Shown here one piece after another: positions 42,591 to 52,015 of a stretch of DNA of 59,453 bases. The DNA comes from Baia soyae (lineage in GTDB: Bacteria; Bacillota; Bacilli; Thermoactinomycetales; Thermoactinomycetaceae): contig NZ_SLXV01000016.1 in assembly GCF_004341445.1 (NCBI RefSeq), positions 1 through 59,453 of the forward strand, written 5' to 3'. How positions within the stretch are numbered: position 1 is the first letter of the stretch; each line of letters begins with the position of its first letter. A program made the translations under genes and the position numbers. The notes beneath the pieces are model-generated. The model was given only the letters and a program-made list of their open reading frames with translations, was not told where the DNA came from and searched no databases.

Positions 42591-42726
42591 CTATGTCGGT
42601 CTTATTGTTTCAATTTCTTCTATTTTTACACCATGGACGAGTTGATTCTATCGAACTCTATAACAGATTGATTACACATTTGTAATGTTGTTTTCGAACG
42701 TAGGAATTCGTCCTTCTAGCCAAAAG

Positions 42727-42770
42727 AAAAACGCTCAAATCCTATTATATTACTGGATTTGAGCGTTTTT
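42727..42770. terminator. Terminator after the TDT gene
   Basis: AAAAACGCTCAAATCC and GGATTTGAGCGTTTTT form a 16-base stem with T-runs on both strands, 13 bases from the stop of the minus-strand transporter. Confidence 0.85.
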
Positions 42771-42783
42771 CTTTTTCGATCAA

Positions 42784-43728
42784 TTACGCGGCCTTTGATT
42801 GTACGACTGGTTTAGTCCGCATTTGTGTGATTAAAAACATACTATAACGAATGGCTACATACATAACCATGCCACTGGCTATGGTGGTTTCCATGATGCT
42901 GAACGCATGTCCTAATATGCCATGATAACCTACATATTTTAATGTATGGGTAAGGGCGGTTGCGCAAATAACGAGTGGAAATGTAAACGCGGCATAACTT
43001 GGATAAAATGACAAACGTAATAACTTCGGCAATTGCCATAGGACACTAACATATAAAGCTTGTGAAAGAATAAGGAGTGTCCAAACTAAGCCCAGTGATT
43101 TCGTGCTAAAATGCGCTAAATACGCCGCCAATAACAGCGATCCGGGTGCACATAAAATCGTAATAAGAGGGAGTGCCGGCAATTCTAAATCACGCATCAC
43201 AAAAATACGAATGAGTACGAGCGGTAGTAAAATAAGATAGAACACCATCGATGCCCAAAATATGACAGTTGTGATCGATGATACCAGATTACCAGCAGTT
43301 AGCGGAATAATAGCCATCCCGATATATAGAATAAACCAACTTGGATAGATATGACGCATGGTCACCTTGCTTTGCATAACAAAGCGATAGATAAAGGTAA
43401 TCATTAATACAAAGTGAACGATAACGGCTATTCCCCAAATCATTTTCCAAAGTACGCTTTGTTCCATAAAAAAGCTACAGAGTACCATTAGAGCCATCGT
43501 AAATGTGGGCGATACAGCCGCGATCATAGGATTTTTTAAGTCATCGAGTACTTGCTTGGGTGTGAAGAAAATTTTGCAAAGCATGCCTACTAAAAAGATG
43601 GATCCAAGTGCCATCATAATATAGGCAAGCCAGTTGGTATGAAAGCTAAGTTGTAGTTTTGCTACTGAAAATAACGCTAAGATCAGACCACTTATCGGAA
43701 TCGGGATGTAGTGTAGTTTTTTCATCAT
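42784..43728 (-). CDS. TDT-family transporter (TehA-like)
   Basis: 314 residues, ten hydrophobic segments. HYIPIPISGLILALFSVAKL at the N-terminus, YPSWFILYIGMAIIPLTAG and FYPSYAAFTFPLVICATAL are typical of tellurite-resistance/dicarboxylate (TDT) anion channels and transporters. Substrates in the family range from C4-dicarboxylates to sulfite. Single gene with its own terminator. Confidence 0.8.
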   Translation of the reverse strand: MMKKLHYIPIPISGLILALFSVAKLQLSFHTNWLAYIMMALGSIFLVGMLCKIFFTPKQVLDDLKNPMIAAVSPTFTMALMVLCSFFMEQSVLWKMIWGIAVIVHFVLMITFIYRFVMQSKVTMRHIYPSWFILYIGMAIIPLTAGNLVSSITTVIFWASMVFYLILLPLVLIRIFVMRDLELPALPLITILCAPGSLLLAAYLAHFSTKSLGLVWTLLILSQALYVSVLWQLPKLLRLSFYPSYAAFTFPLVICATALTHTLKYVGYHGILGHAFSIMETTIASGMVMYVAIRYSMFLITQMRTKPVVQSKAA

Positions 43729-43809
43729 TGAATATGTCTCCTCTAAGATTCCTTTATCATTACGATAGCGCCCTTATAGTAACTCATCCTTATCCGACTG
43801 TCTATGAAA

Positions 43810-43839
43810 AAAATCCCAGTGATAAAGCACTGGGATTTT
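43810..43839. terminator. Terminator after metE
   Basis: AAAATCCCAGTG and CACTGGGATTTT form a 12-base stem; the minus strand continues with TTTTTTC. Confidence 0.8.
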
Positions 43840-43851
43840 AAGCGTTATAGA

Positions 43852-46152
43852 TTAATTCTGTTCCGCCGACTCAAGCCGATCACGAGTGATGTGTGTCGCA
43901 GCGACCATGTTTTTCAATGAAGCCACGACTTCTTCCTTATTCCTTGTCTTCAAACCGCAATCAGGATTAATCCAGAATTGGGTTGGCTCAAGTACTTGTA
44001 AAGCTAGTTCGATCGTGCTGACGATTTCATCAACAGAAGGAATCCGTGGGCTGTGAATGTCGTATACACCAAGGCCGATTTCTTTGTTATAAGCATGGTT
44101 CCGGAACGAGTGCATTAATTCTCCATGACTGCGAGAAGCTTCAATTGAGATAACGTCTGCATCTAGGTCGCTAATGGAATCAATGAAGTCGTGGAACTCG
44201 CTGTAACACATATGAGTGTGGATTTGTGTAGTGTCTTGAACGGAAGAGGTTGCGAGACGGAATGATTTCACAGCCCAATCTAAATAGACGGACCATTCGG
44301 TTTTTTTGAGCGGAAAGCCTTCGCGTAGGGCGGGTTCGTCAACTTGGATCACACGAATCCCAGCGGACTCTAGTGCCTCTACTTCTTTTCGTAAGGCGAG
44401 CGCAATTTGATCGGACACTTGATTTCGGGAGAGATCGTCGCGTACAAATGACCAATTTAAGATGGTCACGGGGCCGGTGATCATTCCCTTTACAGGTTTC
44501 TCGGTAAGGGATTGAGCATACATACTTTCCTTTACGGTCATCGGCTCTAGAAATTCGACATCCCCATAAATAACAGGTGGTCGTACACAACGTGATCCGT
44601 ATGATTGGACCCAACCATTTTGTGTAAAGGCGAATCCACCAAGTTTTTCACCAAAAAACTCGACCATGTCAGTCCGCTCAAACTCTCCATGGACCAAGAC
44701 GTCTAAGCCGATTTCTTCTTGAATATCGATCCACGTTTTGACTTGATCGCGAATAAACTCATCATACTGCTCGGTCGATAACTCGCTTTTTCTCCACTTT
44801 TGTCTTGCTTGTCGAACGTCTGAGGTTTGTGGAAAGCTACCAATGGTTGTAGTAGGAAGTAACGGAAGTCCCAAGGATTTCTGTTGTTTCGTTTGTCTTT
44901 GTTCAAAAGCGGAGTGACGGGAGATATCTTTTGACTGTACACTTGCTACCGCTTCATGGACAGAGACACAGTTTCGGACTGGAGACTTTGCTAAACGATC
45001 TAGTGCTGCTTGGCTGTTTCGTAAGGAATCGGCAACCGCATTTTCTCCATCTTGCAATCCTTTTAATAAGCATAAAACCTCGTCTAGCTTTTCATCAGCA
45101 AACGCTAATGCGTCTTTCACAAGCGGATCTAGATTTTTCTCTTGAGTAAGAGCAACAGGGACGTGAAGTAAGCTACTAGAAGGCTGAAGCCATAGTCGAT
45201 CTTTCGGCACAGCATCGGTAATCTTGTGTAGCAGTTGTATTTTGCTATCTAGATCGGAGCGCCAAATATTTCGTCCGTCGACGAGACCGACGCCGAGTAC
45301 CTTGTCATCAGGAAATCCGGACTCTACAAGGGATTGAATGTTTTTTTCTAAGCCGTGTACAAAGTCTAATCCAATTCCTTGTACAGGGAGATCTTTTAAT
45401 TCGGAGTAGCATTCGACCGAATCAAAATAGGTTTGTAACATGATGTTTAGCTCGGGAGCCGCCTCGTGAAGTTGAGTATAGATATATTTGACTGTTTCCA
45501 TCTCTTCTGTCGTTACAGATGTAACTAGAATTGGCTCATCAAACTGGACCCACTCTACACCTTCTGCTGCTAACTCTTGCAAGATTTGTGCGTATAGCGG
45601 GACAAGTTGTAGAATGATGGCTGGCAATTGTGTCTCTGTATATCCTTTTGAAAGCTTGATAAACGTGTAAGGACCTACTACAACAGGCTTTCCTTTCACG
45701 CCCAGCTTTTCCTTTGCTTCTCGGTACGCAATAAGGGGCTTGTTTTCGGTTAAAGTAGGTGTGACATCCCCTAGCTCTGGAACAATGTAGTGATAGTTTG
45801 TGTTAAACCATTTCGTCATTTCGCACGCTACGGCCGCTTGACAACCACGAGCCATAGAGAAGTAAGTTTGAAGCGAAACCGCGCCGCCTGTATAAGAAAA
45901 CCGCTCTGGTACAATCCCAAACATAACAGCGGTATCTAGCATGTGATCATACAATGTAAAATCGCCAACAGGGATGTAGTCAATCCCTTTGTCGATTTGC
46001 TTTTGAATGTGATGAAGACGAATTTGTTCCATCTGTTTTTTGAAATCGGCTTCTTCTACCTTTCCAGCCCAAAATGCTTCTAAAGCCTTTTTCCACTCCC
46101 GATTTTGGCCGATACGTGGGTATCCTAAGTTACTACTTTTCACTCTACTCAT
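43852..46152 (-). CDS. metE: Cobalamin-independent methionine synthase
   Basis: 766 residues from the ATG at 46152, which follows GGGGGAG by six bases. N-terminal domain: SSNLGYPRIGQNREWKKALE and VPVGDFTLYDHMLDTA. The C-terminal catalytic domain has zinc ligands in IHTHMCYSEF and NPDCGLKTR and the substrate motif IQVDEPALREG. It transfers the methyl group of 5-methyltetrahydropteroyltriglutamate to homocysteine. The leader carries a B12 riboswitch, so it is shut down when cobalamin is available, which implies that a B12-dependent MetH exists or that B12 import matters. Confidence 0.96.
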   Translation of the reverse strand: MSRVKSSNLGYPRIGQNREWKKALEAFWAGKVEEADFKKQMEQIRLHHIQKQIDKGIDYIPVGDFTLYDHMLDTAVMFGIVPERFSYTGGAVSLQTYFSMARGCQAAVACEMTKWFNTNYHYIVPELGDVTPTLTENKPLIAYREAKEKLGVKGKPVVVGPYTFIKLSKGYTETQLPAIILQLVPLYAQILQELAAEGVEWVQFDEPILVTSVTTEEMETVKYIYTQLHEAAPELNIMLQTYFDSVECYSELKDLPVQGIGLDFVHGLEKNIQSLVESGFPDDKVLGVGLVDGRNIWRSDLDSKIQLLHKITDAVPKDRLWLQPSSSLLHVPVALTQEKNLDPLVKDALAFADEKLDEVLCLLKGLQDGENAVADSLRNSQAALDRLAKSPVRNCVSVHEAVASVQSKDISRHSAFEQRQTKQQKSLGLPLLPTTTIGSFPQTSDVRQARQKWRKSELSTEQYDEFIRDQVKTWIDIQEEIGLDVLVHGEFERTDMVEFFGEKLGGFAFTQNGWVQSYGSRCVRPPVIYGDVEFLEPMTVKESMYAQSLTEKPVKGMITGPVTILNWSFVRDDLSRNQVSDQIALALRKEVEALESAGIRVIQVDEPALREGFPLKKTEWSVYLDWAVKSFRLATSSVQDTTQIHTHMCYSEFHDFIDSISDLDADVISIEASRSHGELMHSFRNHAYNKEIGLGVYDIHSPRIPSVDEIVSTIELALQVLEPTQFWINPDCGLKTRNKEEVVASLKNMVAATHITRDRLESAEQN

Positions 46153-46191
46153 CTCGATCTCCCCCAAATAGCAATATTTTTACGTGCACGC

Positions 46192-46224
46192 AAAAACATC
46201 TCTAACGGTTAAACGTTAGAGATG
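46192..46224 (-). terminator. Riboswitch-controlled terminator before metE
   Basis: CATCTCTAACG and CGTTAGAGATG with a six-base loop, followed on the minus strand by TTTTTG. It lies between the cobalamin aptamer and metE and is the likely expression platform. Confidence 0.8.
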
Positions 46225-46305
46225 CCTAGTGAGGGCAGAGTGCATAGAGTCTCCACCTAATAGTCATTCTAACACCTCCCTATCTCCCGTAGGTCTTGCA
46301 GTGTT

Positions 46306-46487
46306 GTCAAAACAGGCAGGTCTCCTGACTTAAGGATCTTCATCAGAGCACACCTTCCCAACCCTTCCGGATCAGTGGTGGTATTTTGTGCCTGACTCCC
46401 CTTTTACAGTGGCGGGACCGTGTCGGATTTACACCGAGCTTCCCTTTTCATCCTTGAACGTACATGATTCAAGGAACCTGTTTTCAC
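46306..46487 (-). ncRNA. Cobalamin riboswitch (metE leader)
   Basis: On the minus strand: AAACAGG/CCTGTTTT closing stem, GGGAAGCTCGGTGTAAATC, the conserved GTCCCGCCACTGTAA, AGTCAG and the 3' stretch ATGAAGATCCTTAAGTCAGG then AGACCTGCC. This order is diagnostic of the B12-box class. The terminator at 46192-46224 provides the off state on ligand binding. Confidence 0.93.
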
Positions 46488-46630
46488 TTATTCAATTGGT
46501 AAAATTGTATTAGAGATATTATGGATTATGCGAGCAGATGCGATATTATGTTGATTCAAGAATTATCAGTTTTTTATTAAATGAAACAGAAACGAACTCT
46601 TGAGAGATGGAAACATGGGGGAGGAAAATT

Positions 46631-47056
46631 ATGTTCGTTAGAAAATTATTTGTTTCGTTGTTCTTATCGCTTGTTACGGTATTGATTATAACGAGTCCAG
46701 GAAGCTATTTTTATTCTCTTGATGCGTTCTTCTTTTTATCCCTGTATGTATACCCATTCTACTTTATCTATGCATTACCCGTATCATTACTGGCAGATTG
46801 GATAGCCAGTAAAATAGGGAAATGCTCGGGGATTGCGTCTTATGTCTTACATGCTATTGGAGGTGTTTTATCGGCATGCATATTAGGGGAATGGGGCTTT
46901 GCTATTACGGGGCTTATTTGTTCGCTTGCTTATGCATTCGTAAACCATCTGGCTTCATTAGATAGATTTAGCTCTTGGATTAAGAAAGGAACGATCATTT
47001 TGTTTGCTCTTAGTCTTGCCTTGTTCATCATTTCCTACGGTGTTTCTATGCAGTGA
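46631..47056 (+). CDS. Small integral membrane protein, unknown function
   Basis: About 141 residues from the ATG at 46631, which follows GGGGGAGGAAAATT. Four hydrophobic segments (about 4-22, 30-55, 67-100 and 115-135) with ALPVSLLADWIASKIGK between the second and third. No family recognised. It is the last gene of the mixed block before the L21 leader. It could be a relative of small multi-pass Bacillus proteins of the YhfA/YqhA kind, but that is not established. Confidence 0.6.
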   Translation: MFVRKLFVSLFLSLVTVLIITSPGSYFYSLDAFFFLSLYVYPFYFIYALPVSLLADWIASKIGKCSGIASYVLHAIGGVLSACILGEWGFAITGLICSLAYAFVNHLASLDRFSSWIKKGTIILFALSLALFIISYGVSMQ

Positions 47057-47099
47057 TCTACAATGTAAGACCGTTTGACACCTAGGACCAGCTATGGTA

Positions 47100-47219
47100 A
47101 GATATCGCTTGTATGTTAAGCGTTCGATTTGTGTAACGCTAACGATACCGCGCAGGATCGGATTGTAAATAGGGAATCATCCCTTTCCGTACCTTGGCGA
47201 GTCCTGATAAAGAGGAGGG
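47100..47219 (+). ncRNA. Ribosomal protein L21 leader
   Basis: The 5' untranslated region before rplU contains conserved-looking paired elements (AGCGTT...AACGCT around 47118-47143, then GGGAATCATCCCTTTCCGTACC and CGAGTCCTGATAAAGAGGAGGG). Bacillales carry a structured L21 autoregulatory leader in this place. The identification rests on position and length as well as these helices; limits are approximate. Confidence 0.6.
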
Positions 47220-47225
47220 TAAACT

Positions 47226-47537
47226 ATGTACGCTTTGATCGAAACTGGTGGTAAACAATATCGTGTGGAGAAAGACGGAGTTCTATTCATCGAGAAGTTG
47301 GAAGCAGCTGAAGGTGAAGTAGTAACTTTTGACAAAGTTCTTCTCGTTAACAAAAACGGTGAGACTGTTGTCGGTGCTCCACTCGTTGCAAATGTAAAAG
47401 TAACCGGTAAAGTTGTAAAACACGGTCGTGGTAAAAAAATCACGGTGTTCAAATACAAGCCGAAGAAAAACTACAAGAAAAAACAAGGCCATCGTCAGCC
47501 ATTTACTAAAGTCGTAATCGAAAACATTGAAGCTTAA
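47226..47537 (+). CDS. rplU: Ribosomal protein bL21
   Basis: 103 residues: [17 protein letters not shown] at the start and the family C-terminus [17 protein letters not shown]. It binds 23S rRNA in the large subunit. GAGGAGGG lies before the ATG. First gene of the rplU-prp-rpmA unit, probably regulated by the leader upstream; its last base is shared with the prp start codon. Confidence 0.97.
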   Translation: MYALIETGGKQYRVEKDGVLFIEKLEAAEGEVVTFDKVLLVNKNGETVVGAPLVANVKVTGKVVKHGRGKKITVFKYKPKKNYKKKQGHRQPFTKVVIENIEA

Positions 47538-47866
47538 TGATTCGAATACGGATTGAACGAGATAACCATGGCGGGGCTAAGCGAGTACTTGTAACCGGTC
47601 ACGCTAACTTTGCAGAGCACGGATCTGATATTGTTTGTGCAGCCGTTTCAGGCATTGTGTATGGACAGGTAAATGCCATCGAGATCTTAACAGGTGTGAG
47701 GGTACATCAACCGCATGATGGTCGTGGAAGAGTAGATCTTCAGGTTCCAGAGGGACTTGCTCCTGAAGTGGAATGGAAGATTGACTTGCTTGTCGAAGCT
47801 ATGGTGATTTCGCTCAAAGATATTGCTGATTCGTATCCACAATACGTAAGATGGATTAACAAATAA
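47537..47866 (+). CDS. prp: Ribosomal-processing cysteine protease Prp
   Basis: 109 residues. The catalytic pair is the His in [21 protein letters not shown] (first GHA) and the Cys of IVCAAVS. Prp removes the N-terminal extension of L27 in Firmicutes. The rpmA product here carries the expected site, and the gene lies between rplU and rpmA as usual. Known in Bacillus as ysxB. Confidence 0.92.
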   Translation: MIRIRIERDNHGGAKRVLVTGHANFAEHGSDIVCAAVSGIVYGQVNAIEILTGVRVHQPHDGRGRVDLQVPEGLAPEVEWKIDLLVEAMVISLKDIADSYPQYVRWINK

Positions 47867-47892
47867 CTCATAAGCGAAAAGAGGTGGAATAC

Positions 47893-48201
47893 ATGCTTAA
47901 ACTAAATCTTCAAGCCTTCGCATCGAAAAAAGGAGTAGGTTCTACAAAGAACGGTCGTGATAGTAGATCCAAGCGCCTAGGTGTGAAACGTGCTGATGGT
48001 CAGTTCGTACTTGCTGGGAACATCTTGGTTCGCCAACGTGGTACAAAGATCTATCCAGGTCATAACGTTGGACGTGGTGGAGATGATACCTTGTTTGCAA
48101 CAGCAAGCGGTGTTGTAAAGTTCGAGCGTTTGGGTCGTGACCGCAAACGTGTAAGCATTTATCCAACAGTTGAGCAAGAAGTAGTTGCTACTCAAGCTTA
48201 A
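47893..48201 (+). CDS. rpmA: Ribosomal protein bL27 with cleavable N-terminus
   Basis: About 102 residues from ATG at 47893 behind AGAGGTGG. The opening MLKLNLQAF followed by [15 protein letters not shown] has the Prp cleavage site after F9, which exposes the residues near the peptidyl transferase centre. The remaining [20 protein letters not shown] is normal. The extension is absent in most Gram-negative bacteria, which agrees with prp upstream. Confidence 0.96.
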   Translation: MLKLNLQAFASKKGVGSTKNGRDSRSKRLGVKRADGQFVLAGNILVRQRGTKIYPGHNVGRGGDDTLFATASGVVKFERLGRDRKRVSIYPTVEQEVVATQA

Positions 48202-48215
48202 TGGTTCGGAATATC

Positions 48216-48244
48216 ACCCTGGCCTAGAACGGTCAGGGTTTTTC
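48216..48244 (+). terminator. Terminator after rpmA
   Basis: ACCCTG, loop, CAGGGT followed by TTTTTC. Confidence 0.8.
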
Positions 48245-48393
48245 ATTGCCCTCGATTCTCGACAAAATCCTGTCATTCTTGCTATATTTCGATTTATTTG
48301 TACTGGATTGTGGCGAATATTGACAATTTAGAGTACAATTTTTTACATGTACGAGCTTTGAGAGATAGAGTAGTTGAGAGGAGACGGGCGATC

Positions 48394-49119
48394 TTGGTAG
48401 AGAGAATCAAAGAAATCATCGTGCCTTTTTTACCATTGGGTATAGTATTCATAAGTTGGACGATCGTAACTTGGGAGAGCTGGGTCGATTTAGTGTACCT
48501 TACCTTGGCGCTCTTAAGCTGGCTTTTGGGTGCTTTTATGATTCGGTATAAGCTCGAAACCAAGAGAGAGACGGCTCAAGCAGAAAAGCTTAAAAAAATT
48601 TTGAGTCGAATTCGCCATGATTGGGCAAATCATATACAGATGATGATCTTCTTTCTCCAGATGAAGAAAGAAGAAGAACATTATAGATATCTAAAAAAAT
48701 TAGCAGAAGACGTGAATAAAGAGAAGCATATAGGCGTGTTTCAATCTCCTTTATTAGCGACCTTTCTTTTGACCATCGGGGTCGAACATACCAACTGGAA
48801 GTGGCATGTGGATATAAGTAAAGATATTCGCATTTCTCTACCCGAGGAAGAGGATCTGCTACAAATGATTAAAAGTGTAGCGGATTGGTTTGATCAGGTT
48901 GGACAAGGTAAGTATGATTGGGCGCAAATTCAGCTTACCTTATCGGAAGAGGAGCAAGTCGTATATGTCACATTTGAAGTATACGATTATGATCATAAGA
49001 AGATTGTGCTTCCTGTAACAGATGCTTGGGATCGTTTAGAAGAACGAGTTAGTAAATTAGGTGGAAAAATCTCCTTGTCTAGAAAAAAACAGAGAATGAT
49101 TATCCAGCATATTTGGTGA
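48394..49119 (+). CDS. spo0B: Spo0B-like sporulation phosphotransferase with membrane segments
   Basis: TTG at 48394 (AGGAG 11 bases upstream) gives 241 residues; an in-frame start at 48298 is possible but lies where the promoter would be expected. Two hydrophobic helices (about 8-26 and 31-50) precede a helical-hairpin domain with the phosphorylated-histidine motif [15 protein letters not shown] (H75), then a degenerate GHKL-like fold ([20 protein letters not shown]). Spo0B relays phosphate from Spo0F to Spo0A. B. subtilis Spo0B is shorter and soluble. Position between rpmA and obg is diagnostic. Confidence 0.82.
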   Translation: MVERIKEIIVPFLPLGIVFISWTIVTWESWVDLVYLTLALLSWLLGAFMIRYKLETKRETAQAEKLKKILSRIRHDWANHIQMMIFFLQMKKEEEHYRYLKKLAEDVNKEKHIGVFQSPLLATFLLTIGVEHTNWKWHVDISKDIRISLPEEEDLLQMIKSVADWFDQVGQGKYDWAQIQLTLSEEEQVVYVTFEVYDYDHKKIVLPVTDAWDRLEERVSKLGGKISLSRKKQRMIIQHIW

Positions 49120-49144
49120 CACTGTACATAGGACGGTGAAGAAC

Positions 49145-50455
49145 GTGTTTGTAGATCAGGTCAAGATTTATGTAAAAGGCGGAGATGGTGGTAGAGGGCA
49201 AGTTGCCTTTCGTCGTGAAAAATATGTTCCGAATGGTGGGCCAGCTGGTGGCGATGGGGGCAACGGTGGCGATATCATCTTCAGAGTAGATGAAGGTCTT
49301 CGTACATTGATGGATTTTCGTTACCAACGCCACTTTAAAGCCGAACCAGGCGAACCAGGACGTAGTAAGGCACAGCACGGAGCAAGTGCTGATGATAAAA
49401 TTGTAAGAGTACCTCCTGGGACTGTGATAAGAGATGCCGAAACGGGAGAGCTGATTGCGGACTTAGTAGCTCATGGTCAAGAAGCGGTCATCGTAAGAGG
49501 TGGTCGTGGTGGAAAAGGAAATATGCGCTTTGCTACGCCAGTCAACCCCGCTCCTGCTATATCGGAAAATGGTGAACCAGGAGTAGAGCGTTGGATAGAA
49601 TTAGAATTAAAGCTACTCGCTGATATTGGTCTAGTAGGCTATCCAAGTGTTGGGAAATCGACGATGCTTTCTGTTGTTTCTGCCGCTCGTCCGAAAATCG
49701 GGGCTTATCACTTTACCACGATTGCTCCTAATTTAGGAGTGGTTCAGGTAGAAGATGGTCGTAGCTTTGTGATGGCAGACCTCCCTGGCTTGATTGAAGG
49801 AGCTCATGAAGGGGTTGGACTCGGACACCAGTTCTTGCGTCATGTGGAGCGTACGAAAGTAATCATCCATGTGATCGATATGGCAGGCTCAGAAGGTAGA
49901 GATCCATACGAAGATTACCTGCAGATTAATAAAGAGTTGGTTCTATATAATCAGGATCTGGAGAAGCGTCCACAGATCATCGCGGCGAATAAGATGGATC
50001 TTCCAGATGCGGAGGAGCAGTTGGAGTTTTTCAAGGAGCAGATAGGTAAGGATGTAGCTATTTTCCCTATTTCTTCTGTGACAAGGAAGGGCTTGCGTGA
50101 GCTATTGTTTGCCGCTGCTAATCTTTTAGATAAAGTCGAAGAAGAGATTGCCAATCAACCTGAGGAAGTTCCAACTGGACCAGTGGGACGTAAACTTTAT
50201 AAAGCCGAAGCACCAGAGGTTCCATTTACGATCCGCAAAGAGAATGAAGTATTTGTGGTAGAGGGAACGCAGATTGAAAAATTAATTCTAATGACAAACT
50301 TTAATTATCATGATGGATTGATGCGTTTTAGTAAAATTATGAAAGATATGGGTGTGGAAGCTGAGTTGCGGCAACGTGGCGCAGAGGAAGGAAGCACCAT
50401 TCGAATCGGTGAAATGGAGTTCGAGTTTACGGAAAACCTGGACTACGTTGATTGA
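49145..50455 (+). CDS. obg: GTPase Obg
   Basis: GTG at 49145 gives the standard start [20 protein letters not shown] three codons earlier is less likely. About 436 residues: glycine-rich Obg fold (1-158), G domain with [10 protein letters not shown] (about 165-174), [12 protein letters not shown] and NKMD, and a C-terminal OCT domain (about 345-430) as in other Gram-positive Obg proteins. It acts in ribosome assembly and stress and is needed for sporulation initiation in Bacillus. It follows spo0B after 25 bases. Confidence 0.96.
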   Translation: MFVDQVKIYVKGGDGGRGQVAFRREKYVPNGGPAGGDGGNGGDIIFRVDEGLRTLMDFRYQRHFKAEPGEPGRSKAQHGASADDKIVRVPPGTVIRDAETGELIADLVAHGQEAVIVRGGRGGKGNMRFATPVNPAPAISENGEPGVERWIELELKLLADIGLVGYPSVGKSTMLSVVSAARPKIGAYHFTTIAPNLGVVQVEDGRSFVMADLPGLIEGAHEGVGLGHQFLRHVERTKVIIHVIDMAGSEGRDPYEDYLQINKELVLYNQDLEKRPQIIAANKMDLPDAEEQLEFFKEQIGKDVAIFPISSVTRKGLRELLFAAANLLDKVEEEIANQPEEVPTGPVGRKLYKAEAPEVPFTIRKENEVFVVEGTQIEKLILMTNFNYHDGLMRFSKIMKDMGVEAELRQRGAEEGSTIRIGEMEFEFTENLDYVD

Positions 50456-50466
50456 TAAATGAGGAG

Positions 50467-50501
50467 ATGGGCTATTTCAATTTGGGATAGTCCGTTTTTT
50501 C
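50467..50501 (+). terminator. Terminator after obg
   Basis: ATGGGCTAT pairs with ATAGTCCGT (with G-T pairs) and is followed by TTTTTTC. Confidence 0.6.
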
Positions 50502-50764
50502 ATTTCTAGATTTATGGCTACTGTAGACTGCTAATTCAAAAATAATCATATTTTCTGTTAATTATAGCGTTGATTTAGTGTAAAATAGATATATAGTGTG
50601 TGCCTGAATCTCCCTTCTATAGGAAACATATCAAACGAGTAGGCTGTTTCCTTCGTTCATTTGGTTCTTTGATCAAAGCTAGAGGTAGAGTTTATGGTTG
50701 AATGAATCAACTAAAAACTGAATAGTATGGTTATAGCGAGATTATTTGATAGGAGGGAGAGCGG
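50502..50764. other. Intergenic region before the etf/fix cluster
   Basis: AT-rich promoter-like sequence. GGAAAC at 50619-50624 and GTTTCC at 50646-50651 could form a short hairpin across 21 bases. No gene or known riboswitch is recognised. Confidence 0.3.
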
Positions 50765-51127
50765 ATGAACGAGTTACCCCTTTTAATGGATTTTTATGAT
50801 AAGAAAGCGGTCTCGATTGGCGATCAGGACAAAGGAGCGTTATCTCGAGGCGAAGGTGCTATCTATGAAGGAGTAACTCATTGGTTAATTGCACTTATTT
50901 GGTGTGAAAGAAAGCATGAACGAGGATGGAAGGTATCTGTTTATCCAACTTGCCCTGAGAAACCATTTTGGTACCTAAATCCTTTTTTTGAGACGGAGAT
51001 TCTTCACCCGTTTGAGGTTGCGTTCAAAATATCACAAATTTTAGTGAGTCACTCAAAGCGTGATGTATTAACGAAGAAGTTATTTATCCAAGAGATGAGT
51101 CGTTTGTCTTGTATGCAACGAGCCTGA
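50765..51127 (+). CDS. Uncharacterised protein upstream of etfB
   Basis: 120 residues, soluble, with GAIYEGVTHWLIALIWCERKHERGW and PTCPEKPFWYLNPFFETEIL as recognisable segments. AGGAGGGAGAG precedes the ATG. It ends 41 bases before etfB on the same strand and might be transcribed with the flavoprotein genes. No family recognised; two cysteines only, so not an iron-sulfur protein. Confidence 0.5.
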   Translation: MNELPLLMDFYDKKAVSIGDQDKGALSRGEGAIYEGVTHWLIALIWCERKHERGWKVSVYPTCPEKPFWYLNPFFETEILHPFEVAFKISQILVSHSKRDVLTKKLFIQEMSRLSCMQRA

Positions 51128-51168
51128 TTCATCCACTCATACCCAATGCGTAAATTGGAGGTAGCCAA

Positions 51169-52002
51169 ATGCTACATATCGTTGTTTGCATCAAGCAGGT
51201 TCCAGACAGTAGAGAGATCCGGATCGATCCAGTTACCAATACCTTAATTCGCCAAGGCGTCCCAAGTATTGTAAATTTCTATGATTTACACGGATTAGAG
51301 GAAGCGCTGCGGATTAAAGATGAACTAGGAGCACGCGTTACAGTGGTCACGATGGGACCTCCTCCTGCAGAAAAATCCCTCAAAGAATGTATCTCACTCG
51401 GAGCGGATGAAGCTGTATTGATCACAGATCGTAAATTTGCAGGAGCAGATACTCTTGCAACATCGTATGTGTTAGCAAAAACATTAGAAAAAGTAGCTGA
51501 CGAGTGGGGAGCCATTGATATGGTGTTCTGTGGAAAGCAGACACTGGATGGGGATACAGGTCAGGTAGGACCAGGGATTGCGTGTCGTTTGGATTTAGAA
51601 CAGCTTACTTATGTAGGAAAAGTGATCCATGTGGATCCAGAGAAACGCCGTGTTCGTGTGGAGCGTAAGTTAGAAGATGGAGTCGAAGTGGTTGAGACTT
51701 CTTTTCCCGTACTGATCACAGCGCTAAAAGAGTTAAATAAAGTTCGAAGGGCTCCTATGCCCGGGATGATTCGGGCGGCGAGATTTAAGCCTGTGGTCTG
51801 GACAACCAATGATTTTCCTGACATTGAAATCAGTAAGATTGGTTTAAAAGGTTCCCCTACTATTGTAAGTAAGACGTGGGTTCCGGAGGTTCGGAAAGTG
51901 AATGGAGAAAAAATTTCTGGTGAGGCTCTCGAGCAAATAGCAGAGCAACTGATGGAGAAGTTGTGGGGTAGTGAATTAGCTCAGAAACTAGGTTGGGCTT
52001 GA
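51169..52002 (+). CDS. fixA: Electron transfer flavoprotein beta subunit (FixA type)
   Basis: 277 residues. HIVVCIKQVPDSREIRIDPVTNTLIRQGVPSIVNFYD opens the FixA branch, with MGPPPAEKSLKECISLGADEAVLI and CGKQTLDGDTGQVGPGIA following. FixA with FixB holds the bifurcating FAD and a second FAD. Extra residues relative to housekeeping EtfB are usual for this group. TTGGAGG lies upstream. First of four consecutive genes fixABCX. Confidence 0.9.
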   Translation: MLHIVVCIKQVPDSREIRIDPVTNTLIRQGVPSIVNFYDLHGLEEALRIKDELGARVTVVTMGPPPAEKSLKECISLGADEAVLITDRKFAGADTLATSYVLAKTLEKVADEWGAIDMVFCGKQTLDGDTGQVGPGIACRLDLEQLTYVGKVIHVDPEKRRVRVERKLEDGVEVVETSFPVLITALKELNKVRRAPMPGMIRAARFKPVVWTTNDFPDIEISKIGLKGSPTIVSKTWVPEVRKVNGEKISGEALEQIAEQLMEKLWGSELAQKLGWA

Positions 52003-52015
52003 AGGAGGAGAAACG

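Noticed and set aside
46188-46500. T-box or SAM riboswitch before metE
   Set aside because: The conserved cobalamin-box sequence GCCACTG and the overall element order identify a cobalamin riboswitch instead.
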